A DNA stretch of 64,000 nt, from NCBI GenBank assembly GCA_905147135.1, contig LR990051.1, positions 2,814,463-2,878,462 of the forward strand, given 5' to 3'. The position numbers and the translations under genes were made by a program. Shown here piece by piece: positions 24,952 through 35,824 of this stretch. Position 1 is the stretch's first letter. The number at the start of each line of letters is the position of its first letter. The DNA is from Blastobasis lacticolella (taxonomy: Eukaryota > Arthropoda > Insecta > Lepidoptera > Blastobasidae). The notes beneath the pieces were generated by a model, which did no database searches, was not told where the DNA came from, and saw only the letters and a program-made list of their open reading frames with translations.

Positions 24952-25170
24952 CCATATTGGATCATGGTTACAAATTCAGTTGCCTAAATTTGCAGGTTTC
25001 ATCACGATCTTTTCCCTCACCGTAAGAGCATCGGTTAGAATTCAACTAATGTACATAACTCAGTGTTATTCGAACCCGGTACTTCTCACTTATGAGTCAG
25101 ATACTCAACCGCCCGGCCACCGACGCTCCCGACGCTCGTACGGAACCTTAATAGGATCACTTGTTGCCTA
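24952..25170 (-). mobile_element. SINE-B, 5' half with tRNA-like head
   Basis: Continues the SINE interrupted at 23801: 'ttggatcatggttac', 'ttttccctcaccgtaagag', 'gttattcgaacccgg' (B-box on the - strand) and 'gcccggccaccgacgctc' (A-box side on the - strand). Together with 23658-23801 it makes one near-complete SINE-B. Confidence 0.75.
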
Positions 25171-25174
25171 TTAA

Positions 25175-26920
25175 GACCCTTTTCTTCGGAACGCGTGGAG
25201 GTATCAAGCTAAAATACATATCCTTGGAGTAGTGAAAAAATTAAACCTCGAAGTCACCGCAATCAAAAGATATGGTCGTTTATGATCCGTTTATGCCGCG
25301 CGCAAGGGAGTTAATACCTATGGGGTACGTCTTGTTGACCTATACTCATGAAATTTGGCAAAAAGTAAAGCCATGTAGCACAAGTAAAGGAAAAATCCTA
25401 AATTCGTAAATTTGTAGTTACATCACAAAAAAATTTACAACCAACTTATGAAGTGTAGGTTATTTATTTACTGGTGCCTCTCCACTTCTGGAGGTTGGCC
25501 GTCAGCTCAGTTATTTACTTCACTCGGGTCAAAAACAATTGTACAAGTTTAGTAATAACAAGTATCATAACAAATCGTAGTGAAGTCTGTTCAATCCACA
25601 ACGTTGACCACATATTATAAATAGAACCAATAATCACGTAACATTAGATAATAAGAGATATCTAGCTCTAAACATTTTGAAAAGCAACAGTGTTCACTAT
25701 GCTAACTTAACATGATAACATTTTAAATTATTGACAGTTTAAAAACAATTTGACAACTTTTAACTATCTAATTTACATCATTATCAAGAACACCTGAGGC
25801 AAGCTTTTTAATGATTAATTGAATTTTGTAATTTTTTTGAGAATATATAAATATGCCTATTTCTGTAAAGTACAAATTTTAAGAATGAACCATTTGATAT
25901 ACTCGTAGGTACCTAAAGAGGCACGCCGGCCGGCGTTCCTCCGACAGACGCCGTGGTAGAACGCCTCCGTACTTCGTATTGGGAACACAATAACTTAATT
26001 TGTTAGTAAGCTTAATACAATCGAATCTATTGTGGCAGATACCGTGCAACATCATAGACTGAAGATATCGTCTGGGCTATGGGCTACGTAGTTTCTATCC
26101 AACGACTCAGGATATTTCAATTTATTACGGAAACACCTGTAGTTCGATTGGTGCTAGGTGTAATTGTATCTTTGTAATGTGTATATAGTATGAAAAACTC
26201 TTTCCTTTGAAGCATGTATATTGACAGGCAACTACGGGACACTGCACATCACATCTTGCCCGGTTTTTTATTTAGTACCTACGAACGAACTACCTTTACT
26301 TTATTTTGTTACATACCAAATGAAGGTTATTTGCCTATTCATACAAATCTGTCATGTTGATATCTGTCACAATCATGTGTTTGTTTACTGTCTTAATAGT
26401 TCTGTCGTTGTATTGCTTTACTCATAAACACAAACTATGATTTATTGTAGCCCTTATCGAGTCATTTTCAGTAGTTACTTTTACAACTCCTAACTGCGGC
26501 AATAAACTAACATGATCATTCCGTCGAGTATCTATCTATCCTTTAATTTAGGAGGCACCTTTGTTACTATTGAGTGTTTCTAGTATTACAAAGCCCTTCT
26601 AATGTTTCTAAGACGTTGCTGACATTACGAATGTTTGAAAAGTCCTTAAGTCGAAAGCATTAGTATTTAATTTAAAGTTACTCTGTTATACGGTATGCTG
26701 TTCCTCGATGCTGGGAAATTGAGTCCACATGTTTATACCGCGTACCTTTGTTAACGTGTAGTAGTTGTAGTCATAGATATACAAGTTGTAGTAGAATTTT
26801 GCGTTGAAATATCGGACTAAAAACACGGTATAAACACGTAAAGTAAACCCTTTTATATATACTACGGAGTGACAAACGCGCAGACAGCCCACCTGACGCT
26901 AAGTTGTACCTAACTGTCGC
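25175..26920. other. No gene seen
   Basis: AT-rich non-coding DNA with a short GC patch at about 25918-25960 ('gcacgccggccggcgttcct'). No exon or repeat could be supported. Confidence 0.5.
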
Positions 26921-26924
26921 CCAT

Positions 26925-27115
26925 AACATCTACGATTCATGCATTTACACGGTGTTGTTGACACGGTGAGGACTAAGATGAAATGACTCATGCTTGTAAT
27001 TGCGATGGCTACCTTATCCTTCAAACCGAAACACCACAGTGCTGCTTAGCGGCAGAAATAGATAGGGCGGTAGTACTCACCCAGGCGGATTCAACAGACT
27101 TGCCCGGAGTCCTAC
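26925..27115 (-). repeat. Repeat G, reverse copy
   Basis: Mirrors 1955-2165: 'ggctaccttatccttcaaac', 'ggcagaaatagatagggcgg' and 'cacccaggcggattc'. Non-coding despite an open stretch of about 60 codons. Confidence 0.6.
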
Positions 27116-27642
27116 CAAACGATTTTTCTTCAGTGCATTATTACGAAAAATTCTGCAATAATTCATATTAATCAAGATTAAAGAATAATAAGAAACCACG
27201 TAGCGTTGTCCCTATTTTAGTTTCGAAATATTGATGAAATCATGATGAATATGCAGTTCGAAAGTAGCTTAAATTGGTAAATCACAACTATGTACGGAAC
27301 CCTTCCATTGTGAGTTCGACTCGCATTACCAGTTTAAAAAGTATCACAACAAGCCGGTCTGTCAAGTCTGATGTATGGGTTGGAGATCGTATTATTAAAA
27401 CCAATAAATAACGCTGCTGCCCATTTTAGGACTGCGAAAATCCTAGTTCGTCAGCTTTCTAATCAAGACTGTCCAACTTCAGGCCTGTGGGTCACGATAT
27501 GGCCCACGAGCTATTTTTAAATAAAATAATAATAATTTAAAAATCCCCGTGACAGTGTCACAACTCGCATGTTACTGGTAACAAAACAAAATAATATTTC
27601 ATTAAGCACCTTCATACTTGGGTCTCTTATATTGACAACAAG

Positions 27643-27880
27643 CGAGCCGCTCCGGGCCAGCTTCGCACGGGTTTTCTCGACATTTCTGTAATATAATATG
27701 CATGTATTGTACATATGAACCTTCAGGACGAAATTCCCTAACTGATAGTGAACCGCATCAAAATCCGTTGCGTAGTTTACAACATTTAAGGCGCTGTCCT
27801 AATTGGCAATGGTCAACAATGGTCGCACGACCGTACAGAGGGACAGACGGCGGTAATCGACTTAGTTTTCACTATGTTAG
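27643..27880 (-). mobile_element. Non-autonomous Helitron-like element, reverse, decayed
   Basis: Left end 'gccagcttcgcacgggtttt' (the Helitron 3' hairpin arm on the - strand), middle 'ccgcatcaaaatccgttgcg' and 'gtagtttaca', right end 'tcgacttagttttcactatg'. The middle words match the 5' part of the large Helitron at 34840-34925. No intact terminal CTAG or TC. Confidence 0.55.
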
Positions 27881-27949
27881 TTTAAAAGTATCCACGAATC
27901 ATTCTCAAACCATTATAACACCAGCTTCCTTTCAGGCGACATAAGGCCG

Positions 27950-28815
27950 GGTGCAGATGGAGGACGCAAACATGCGGTGTCGGCGGCAGGCGACGATGTG
28001 CACGCACCCTTATCAGTCATGTGTGAACACGAATTGTCGACGGGACAGTGATTGAGGTATGTTTAGAGTTAAATTTAGCCATTTTGTGACCTGATTTTAA
28101 TGTTGCTGTGTCTTTATCTGGTATTATTCGGTCATTTATGAAACTAACAGGTGTTTATTAGTAAATCTGAAACGTTTTTATATGGAGCTGTCAATGAGGT
28201 GCCCGGTTTTTCTAGATTGTGACAAACTTTAAACCATAACTCATTTACTTCATAATTAGATTCTTGCTCTTACCTCAACTTACTCGTCAACTCGCAAACT
28301 GTCTACTCTATCTACGAATACTAACTAAGACGCGAGTTTCATAATTTAAAATAATATGAAATCCACTTTCAAGTATATGTCACATCTGCTGCTTCACGTG
28401 AGAAATCAACATAAGCAATCAGTCTTTTATCAGCAACGTATAATGAAACGTTTCACTCACCTAATTAGGTCGAATTGTTTTCATGAAAGCGCACGTAGTT
28501 TCGCTAAAGGCTTTGTTAGTAATATTTAATGTACGCCTTTTTTCACCCACAGTTTTATGGGTCATGCGAGCTCATTTTCAAGTTCACATAACAATTGGCT
28601 TAATTACGTTTGCCGTGGTTTACCAATTTAATAGCTTGTTGTTTTAATACGAATAAATTAACCGCAGTGCGCTATCCAGTAGCAAATAGGTGTATATTAA
28701 ATTGAATAATACAGTGGATTGAAATGCTATACATATCCATTTAGTTCAGCGTTATTATGCGACCACTTCATCATCAAGAGCCAATAACAATTCTCTGAAG
28801 GATTTAGGTCTAATT
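27950..28815. other. No gene seen
   Basis: Non-coding AT-rich DNA. The first 80 bases are less AT-rich but show no motif. Confidence 0.5.
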
Positions 28816-28819
28816 TATA

Positions 28820-29055
28820 TTAGTAGAGGGCTTTTTACTCCCAAAAGAGGTGTGATATAAGTTTGATATGTGTATTTGTGGCTTATTGTCTTTATAGCTT
28901 TATGTATCTGTGTGTATGTCTGTGGCATAGTAGCTATAGAACGGATGGACTGATTTGGATGTGGTTTTCTTTATTTGAAAGCCAATTTGATTGAGATGGT
29001 TCTCAGCTTGTTTCATTAAAATCGGTTGTTTTAGAAAATATTTGAGTTTAAGTAA
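28820..29055 (+). repeat. Repeat D, longest forward copy
   Basis: 'ttttactcccaaaagaggtg', 'tgtgtatttgtggct', a 'tctgtgtgtatgtctgtgg' block, 'gtggttttctttatttgaaa' and a 'tcattaaaatcggtt' block. The other D copies align to parts of this one. Confidence 0.6.
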
Positions 29056-29124
29056 ACTTGGTGGGGGCTATGGTTATGGTTATGGCTTTTATATTGGTTA
29101 GCTTAATTTAGCATACGGTAGATA

Positions 29125-29500
29125 AATAGACAAGCGGGCCCCCTGAAGGAAAGTAGACACCGCTGGCAATAGACATTAGCTACACCAGAGGTATCGCTAA
29201 TGCGTTGCCCACCTCTAATCATAAAACTGAAAAGTGTAAGTAAATAGGTGTATAAAGTGCAAACGTTACTTTAATTTATACTTGAAAGCAAGCGGGGTTA
29301 TTATTTTTAACAAAATGTCAGCTGGTTGTCGCCATATTTAATTTTGATCTCTAGAGCGCCACAAAGGAACAAACATACGCACATACATAGGCTGATAAAT
29401 GTATTACCCTCCTTTGCGTCACGTAGTCGGGTAAAAACCCTGGGCTACGTTGCTCTGACAGCCAAAAGGAAAATCCCCTCCATAGCCAAAGCCAAACTGC
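29125..29500 (-). mobile_element. LINE 3' tail family 1, split by a ~215-bp insertion
   Basis: 29125-29218 ('gacaagcgggccccctg', 'gaggtatcgctaatgcg', 'cccacctctaat') and 29436-29500 ('ccctgggctacgttgctctg', 'acagccaaaaggaaaatccc') are the two halves of the sequence that runs without a break at 48040-48250. The intervening 29219-29435 holds a different repeat ending 'cacgtagtcgggtaaaa'. Confidence 0.6.
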
Positions 29501-29999
29501 TGTTTTGCTACATACTTAAAATGCCGTGAACAAAGATAGTACAACAGAATGAGCATTCTCTCATATAGTTGAAATGCACACACAATTTGAAAAAAATATC
29601 GCAACAGGCCTTTGTTCATTTTCGGGCCATAACTATAACATAAGCAAAGTAAATATTTTACAAAATAATTTCAAACTGAATACAAATTCAATTTACTTTT
29701 CAGAGTTGTTGCCTTTCAACAACGTTAAGAACAATTTTAAACTTTTGTCTTTAAGCTACAGAGAATATACTTGGATTTGCTGAACGAAAATTCGTGTAAA
29801 CCGAAATCCAATTTCCCAACTGTAGTTACGGGGGCTCTGAAAGTAGCCATTTTGGTAATTGGAATGAAAATTGTCAGCCTCTTTTAGCTTAAGTATTTCT
29901 CTAGAGCTAAGGCAATATTGATTGTAATATTAAAAATAAGAATTTTAGGGACCATAATAGGCTATAATGGTCAAGTTGGCGTTAAAGTTGTGCTCTAAC

Positions 30000-30195
30000 G
30001 CGCGAGGGCCCGGGATCCACCTTGACTATGATCCAGGGTCTGACAGAGTAGATAATTACAGTGGAACGACTACCATCCGACCTCCGTGACCAAGTTAACA
30101 GACCGTGGGAACCTGACCAGAATTGATGGTCTCAGACTCCTGAATGTGCAAGTATTAACACGATATTTTCCTTCACCGTAAGATCATCAGTTTAT
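30000..30195 (-). mobile_element. SINE-B body, reverse orientation
   Basis: 'gcgcgagggcccgggatcca', 'cttgactatgatccagg', 'ccgacctccgtgaccaagtt' and 'attttccttcaccgtaagat' follow the order in the 23.7/25.0 kb copy. Both the tail and the tRNA-like head are lost. Confidence 0.7.
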
Positions 30196-30198
30196 TAT

Positions 30199-30610
30199 TA
30201 CCAGCCGAAAGACGCCCACTGCTTGGCATACGCCTACCTCAGATATCTCCACAAAGGCCATTCCTGTGTCTTAATCATTCAGCTGGAACCTGCGATTTTT
30301 ACCAGGTCGTCAGTCCACCTTGTGAGAGGCCTACCCACGCTGTCCGGTACTTGCTACCCCGAGAACTTTAATGCCCTATCGGTAGTTCTTCGAGCTATGT
30401 GCCTATGTCCACCGCCACTTTAGCCTGGCAGTCCTTCAGGCTATGTCGGTGACCTTTTTCGCTTGCGAATCTCCTTATTACTTCTTGGTCTTTCTTGGTC
30501 AGGTCTTTGACCAATGTGTGTTGTCATTGAGGGAAAGGGCTATGCTCGGAGTATCGTTGCGCGACAGTGCATCGATACCTCGGGGCACGAGTCGGACCCG
30601 TTACCCATTT
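30199..30610 (-). pseudogene. LINE reverse transcriptase C-terminus, heavily decayed
   Basis: Translating the - strand and allowing for frameshifts gives RLKWRWT and GRPLTRWTDDLVKIAGSS, then WPLWRYLR and AYAKQWA, with VTDIA upstream. This is the conserved C-terminal tract of insect endonuclease/reverse transcriptase LINE proteins (family pattern GRPPTRWTDDL..IAG). Several stop codons and at least one frameshift show that it is dead. The + strand ORFs at 30223-30640 are shadows of this. Confidence 0.7.
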
Positions 30611-31233
30611 AGACCACCGACGCTCTCAGCATTAACATAGGATAATATTTACTAGTAAATATTTTAAAGAAACTAGCTTCCCTCCGTGAAAATTCGTTAA
30701 TACTTGGACACCGTAGCCATGTGGGAAATCATTTTGAGATGTTGGTATAATGTCCTCTAGTGTATTTGTTTAAAATCGCACAGTCCTTCCCTTTTTATAA
30801 TATCCTACTAAAAGCAGTATTAATTTAAGAGTATTAAGTATCATTCATATATTACGTCCCATCTACGAAATCAGTTTTTACTTCAGTATCTAAATAGGTA
30901 TCTTTGATCAATTTCGACTACGATTACGACCCTTAAATAAATGTTATATCCTAAGACACACCGTTGCGTGTAAGTAATATTTACGCTTCTGAATACTAAA
31001 AGCGAATCTTATAAGTCAGCTCGTTTTTAGAAGAAATATGGGCGTAATAAAAAGCTGAGAGCTTCTGGTTATGTCAATGAGATCCTGCCTGTCATTCGCG
31101 TCGCTCGTTGAACGAGTATGGGATAAGGTAGAATAATCTAAAACAGCGAATAGCTGGAATTCTTGAAGATACCATTATCGAATACGGGATGTAGGTTGTT
31201 TTGTTGTTATCTAATTCTCGTAAAGTCTTTTTT

Positions 31234-31393
31234 GACGACCTGAGTGGTTCAGTGGTCAACAACAGCCGGTCTGCCACGCAAGAGGTCCCGGGTTCGATTC
31301 CCGGCCGGGCAGAAATTGAAATGATGAATTTTAATTTCTGTTCTATGTATAATAAGTATGTATTTAAAAAGTATTTCAGTAGTTTATCAGTTA
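31234..31393 (+). mobile_element. SINE-A, 5' half, split by Helitron
   Basis: tRNA-like head 'gacgacctgagtggttcagt' (A-box) and 'gggttcgattcccgg' (B-box), then 'gcagaaattgaaatgatg' and 'gtagtttatcagtta'. It stops exactly where the Helitron begins. The missing remainder is found at 34932-35010. Confidence 0.9.
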
Positions 31394-31399
31394 CTAGCG

Positions 31400-31422
31400 A
31401 CCCGCCCCGGCTTCGCACGGGT
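31400..31422 (-). other. Helitron 3' subterminal hairpin
   Basis: ACCCG and CGGGT arms around a 13-nt loop, 2 bases from the terminal CTAG. It corresponds to the palindrome thought to signal the end of rolling-circle replication. A second, similar hairpin-like block without CTAG lies about 80 bp further in (about 31483-31505). Confidence 0.75.
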
Positions 31423-31702
31423 GCAATGCTGATACTAAATACACTATAGAAAAACTGTGAACGTTGTATATAAAAACATAGCGGCCCGCTCCGGCTTCGC
31501 ACGGGTATAAAATATATAGCCTATGTGATTAAAATCGATTCAGTAGTTTTGATTTATTCATTACTGCCCGTGGCCCGCACGCGTTAAATTTGGAGTAAAA
31601 CAATCCCCCTTTCCCTATACCATGAAGATTTCCTGCTATCTTTGGAATATCTAAATTCATACACTACATTTTTACTTATTTACTTTTTACATTTTTAACT
31701 AT

Positions 31703-34211
31703 TTATTTTATTTTTACAACATATAACAGAATGTCTTTATAAACAACGTTCACAGCTTTCTTGTCATTAGACAATACAAACATGTTTTCTCTGGAGGTCA
31801 CTCTTGAAAGAGCGACATACAGTTGTCCATGTGAAAAACAGTCAACGCTTAAATCTAAGCCTGCAACGTTGAAGGTTTGACCCTGCGATTTATTAATGGT
31901 CATTGCAAAAGATGTCTTTACCGGAAACTGTAAACGTTTAAATTGGAAGGGTAAATCCAAAGGTATCAGAGGGATTCGGGGAATCAATACATCTTCTCCG
32001 GTACCACATCCTGTGAGTATTGTGCACTCTATTATGAAAGTTTTTAATGATTTTACCAGCAAACGCGTGCCATTGCAAAGTTTAGGTGGATTCAGGTTTC
32101 TTAATAAAATAACAGGACAACCTACTATCAACACCATTTTGTTAGGAGGGAGTCCAGGCGGGTTCAAAGAATTTAGAAATTCTGTAGGAAAATGAACAGC
32201 TTCTTCCAAATCGAGAACAGTATCGACCGAGTAGTATATTTTCGTCGGCGCATCAATCTTTGAAAGAATCAAGTTATTTACTTTATCTACTTGTTCGTTA
32301 GTTGGTGACAGAATCGCTCTTTCTTTAAACCAAGATATTGTCTTACAACTTATGTTATCAATGTCAGGATAGACATTGTAGACTAACTCTTGGATGTTGT
32401 CTATCAAAACGCAAAGGTTTTCTAGGTCAATCCTTCCCTCACTTTGTGTTAACTCTCCATTGCCAACTTTTAGCAGCATCTCTGGAAATAGCCTGTTCTC
32501 ACGTGAAGATGACGAAACCCTCATATTAGTTTTAAGCTCTAATTTATTGACATGTGGCCAAAGGTTGGATCTTTTTAGGCAAGCATTTATTTCGTCAGCA
32601 CGTGTTCCTCGAGTCACAACTGGTAGGATTTGACGGAAATCTCCTGAGAACAGAATTGTACATCCACCCATAGGTGAATTATTGTTGCGCAAATCGCGCA
32701 TTGTCCTATTCAGTGCTGCCACAGACGTCTTGTTTGACATGGTAGCTTCGTCCCAGACTATTAATGAGCAGTCACGCATAAATTTTCCTGTATATGCTCT
32801 GTTTAGAAACACTACAGACGCTGTTATTATCATCGGTGGCGATTTTCAGCGGGAGCTTGAATGTGGAGTGTGCGGTTCGGCCTCCTTCCAAAATCGTAGC
32901 GGCAATGCCGGATGACGCAACAGCTAACGCAATTTTTCCGATAGATCTCACTTTTTTTAAAAGCAGATTGATTAAAAATGTTTTTCCTGTACCTCCTGGG
33001 GCATCAAGGAAAAACAATTTCCCTTCATTGTTATCAATTATTGATAGTAATGCATCGAATACTTTTTTCTGATCGATGTTTAATCGTGGCTCATCTTGAG
33101 CTATATTTTGTAAAAGTCTCGTTTGATCGTATGATGTTTCTCTTGTGTATTCGGCACTGTTAGTTAAACCTGAGTTAGTAGTATTAGCTGGCATCGGCAG
33201 CCCAAAATCCTTGATCGATTTACCCGAAAGTAATTGCTATACTTTGTTCAATTCCAATAATGCTTCGTCAAATATGTTTTGATCATATTGTACATCATCT
33301 GAGTTTAACTCTCGCCGTCGCCGAATCGGAATATCACGGGCCATATTTTCTTGAAATTTATTCCATAGATCAACAGAATCAGTTACTTGACAAAACACTA
33401 CTATGACGGCAAATAAATATCTTAATGATGTAGCTGAACTACAAACAGCTGCTTCTGATAATGTGTTTTCCCAGTGAGAATCGTCTTCCAAGAGCCCCAT
33501 AGCTTTGCATGCTGCTTGATAAGTATTGTAAACAACACCTTGTACAGTTCTTAGATGTGCAAAGGATGTCGGGCCTTTTACAATATGCAGTAACATTCTC
33601 AGATAAAAGCATTCGCTGTTGTTGGGATGAACCACGTAGACTCTGCCAAGAGCATCCGTTTTTTTTACTCCGGGGAAACCATCAACCGCAGTACCTTGTT
33701 TTCGCCGTTGAAAAGTTTTAGAACTCTGGTTCCATGTATAGTAACCTGGAACTCTGTCATATGTCAGTGTTTTCGCGAAATCATCTTGAGCACATAACTT
33801 GAAGAATGCTGTCAATGTTGTATCCCGCGGGTTATTAACAACTTCTTGTATATTGTTCTCTGTGAAATATACTCTTTGTCCATTTTCTAAATGAACTGCA
33901 AGGTGGACAATTGTGGGAGCCCGGTCGTGCACTTCGAATGATAAAATCCTCCATACAGCTTCAGAGCTGCAGATGTAACGTCCAGACTGATATTTTTCCA
34001 CTTCATTTGGTGATTGTATGCTGAAAGTGGCTTGATCACTGCCTTTATTAATGTACTTAGTAACATATTGAATTGACTTTATTGAATTGCACAACTCTAC
34101 GTTGATGTGGGCATCGAAAATTTTCAAAAGGAGCGGATTATAGGGAACGATCCATCGGTTATCAATATCATGGTTTCGGACGGTAGCATTTTGCCCACCC
34201 TGTTCTGGCGA
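31703..34211 (-). pseudogene. Helitron Rep/Pif1-like helicase, truncated and broken
   Basis: Three blocks on the - strand. Block 1 (34211-33237) begins just after the expected HUH region with NRWIVPYNPLLLKIF, then SIQYVTKYINKGSD, which holds the paired tyrosines (YVTKY) of Rep motif 3. It ends at an in-frame TAG (33239-33237). Block 2 (to 32772) continues in the same frame with DAPGGTGKTFLINLLL (Walker A), SSGIAATILEGGRTAHS and SVCSVSKQS, then loses frame near 32780-32800. Block 3 (32833-31703) gives LIVWDEATM (Walker B), FSGDFRQILPVV, INKSQGQTF and LYVALSRV, the Pif1/SF1B helicase motifs, to a natural C-terminus. The protein would nick, unwind and transfer one DNA strand for rolling-circle transposition. 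Here the HUH metal-binding motif is deleted, and one nonsense codon and one frameshift have accumulated. There are few lesions for its length, so the decay is fairly recent. Confidence 0.93.
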
Positions 34212-34931
34212 TTACTGACTTATAATTACTGATACGTTGTCGCGCTGAAAAGCACGTTTTTATAACGCGTCCGATCGCTGCTAAATTCAAAGTGCTATAG
34301 GGAAAACCGCGGCCTCAGACGCGCTATTTATAGGCACGCTCTTGCCGCACCGGGCGGCCGGCCGGTACCGCCGCAAACGCTACGTCCTGCAATTTTTAAA
34401 TCTGTAATATCTTCGAAAATATTCACTTAAATCATACGGTGTAAAGGGCCATATAGATCTATATTAAATGAACAATGTATTCAAGGTATTTAATTGGTTA
34501 AGGACTAATGCTGTATTGGTTAAAATCGCTTCGAAAATTAGCCATTATTTGTCGTAAAAAGTAAATGACAAAAAAAAGTTATTGTGGGTTATCCATAAGA
34601 GATAGACATATACCATCACGGACTTTTCTGTAGACCTTTTCAATGTGTCCAATACTTAGTACATTATTTTGATAAAACTCGTAGGGTTCAGCCTGCGTTT
34701 GCAATGTAAGCGGAAAAAATGTAATTATTTACGACAACACATTAGAAACCTCAAAAATAACAGTACTTCTCCACTATTTAATGAATGTTATTATACATAT
34801 AAACTTTCCTCTTGAATCACTCTACCTATTAAAAAAAAACGCATCAAAATCCGTTGCGTAGTTTCAAAGATTTAAGCATACAAAGGGACATAGGGACAGA
34901 GAAAGCGACTTTGTTTTATACTATGTAGTGA

Positions 34932-35010
34932 TTTAGCACCCATATCACAGGCTTTGCTTAGTTTGGGGCTAGATGGCGCTGTGTGAATTTGTTCATGAAT
35001 ATTTATTTAT
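34932..35010 (+). mobile_element. SINE-A, 3' half, right of Helitron
   Basis: 'tttagcacccatatcacagg', 'ctttgcttagtttggggcta' and 'gatggcgctgtgtgaattt' match the 3' part of SINE-A at 40.96 and 55.08 kb. It continues directly from 31393 in the family consensus. Confidence 0.9.
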
Positions 35011-35669
35011 TATTTTTTAATATATTATAAACAATGATCCCGTTGAAATTTCGGTTAAAGCGCGATCCCGTGGAACTTACCTAATTTGAATTTTGAAATA
35101 TATTGTAGTTTTTAGTGGAACACAGTATATTCCACTAAAAATCCGTTTAATACTTTTTGCATAAAGGAGTGAAAACATCCATAAGTCCTCATTAAGTTGG
35201 ATATTTACAATATTTTGTAAGTAGGTGTTACTAGGTAGGTACTAATTATTCGAAAATTTACCACGTTATCACTCTATTATGCTTTTAGCGACTACAGGAG
35301 CTTGGTTTAAACTTTTGTCAATGAAAACTAATCGTGAATGAAATGTGTGCATGTAAACGAACAAAATTGCTTTTTAAATTATCCAAGCTATTTGTGAGTG
35401 CCAAGCCAACAACTTTGGAGTGATATACTTCCTGTTAACTAACTGTTCCCACATAATATTATTCCAAAATTCACCTATTTCATACAAACCAAAACAATTA
35501 TCGTGATTATGTTCAGACGTTACTTTTACAAGCAATGGATTGCGTCAAAAATAATTTCAATATAGTATAAAATATACTTATAAGAACTATAATATTGCTC
35601 AGTAAACTATGACGATGTTAATTATTGAACTCTAGGCCGCTTGTTTCTAAACTATCCCCTTTGTTACAG
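35011..35669. other. Upstream region or 5' intron of the receptor
   Basis: AT-rich, no coding sequence. A splice acceptor ('cctttgttacag') closes it, so at least part is probably intron following a non-coding first exon that I cannot place. No convincing core promoter is visible. Confidence 0.4.
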
Positions 35670-35744
35670 ATTTGCCGTCACAAAAGACATCACAACTGTA
35701 TTATATAGCAACGGGGACAATAACAGAGAAGCCTTGGTACCACA

Positions 35745-35824
35745 ATGAATTCTACGGAAGCCAGTCTCGACGTCAACCGATCCACGCCTATCTTCACCAT
35801 CGGCACCACTTTCATAACACAATG
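35745..35824 (+). CDS. mAChR-B: Muscarinic receptor, candidate first coding exon
   Basis: An exon beginning at 35670 after 'tttgttacag' contains an ATG at 35745 with an A at -3. It reads MNSTEASLDVNRSTPIFTIG for its first 20 residues and has two N-glycosylation sequons (NST, NRS), as expected for the extracellular amino terminus. The exon leaves two bases of a codon before a GTTGGT donor. The next exon starts with one base completing that codon (TGG, Trp27), so the phase fits. If translation ran on it would stop ten residues later, consistent with an exon end here. The donor is weak, and there is no obvious signal peptide, which is normal for this receptor class. An alternative first coding exon upstream cannot be excluded. 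Confidence 0.55.

Larger units (their letters stand above)
31394..34931 (-). mobile_element. Helitron, 3,538 bp, defined ends, inserted in SINE-A
   Basis: On the - strand the element starts TCACTACATAGTATAAAAC (34931 downward) and ends with a GC-rich hairpin then CTAG (31397-31394), followed by T. It is bordered by A on the 5' side. This is the Helitron signature: 5' TC, 3' hairpin plus CTRR, insertion between A and T, no target duplication. Joining the flanks (31393 to 34932) restores the SINE-A consensus with one C-to-T difference. About 700 bp of 5' non-coding sequence is followed by a truncated Rep/Pif1 helicase frame. The short elements at 8.9, 15.3, 16.5, 21.5 and 39.4 kb share its 5' terminus, so an autonomous relative probably mobilised them. 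Full autonomous Helitrons are longer, so this is an internally deleted copy. Confidence 0.93.

Noticed and set aside
31201..31449. ORFs on both strands over the SINE-A at 31.2 kb (for example SATQEVPGSIPGRAE and SARPGIEPGTSCVADRLL)
   Set aside because: These are the well-known spurious translations of a tRNA-derived SINE head. No protein is implied.
32338..33163. + strand ORFs across the Helitron helicase
   Set aside because: They lie antisense to a frame with unmistakable Walker A, Walker B and Pif1 motifs.
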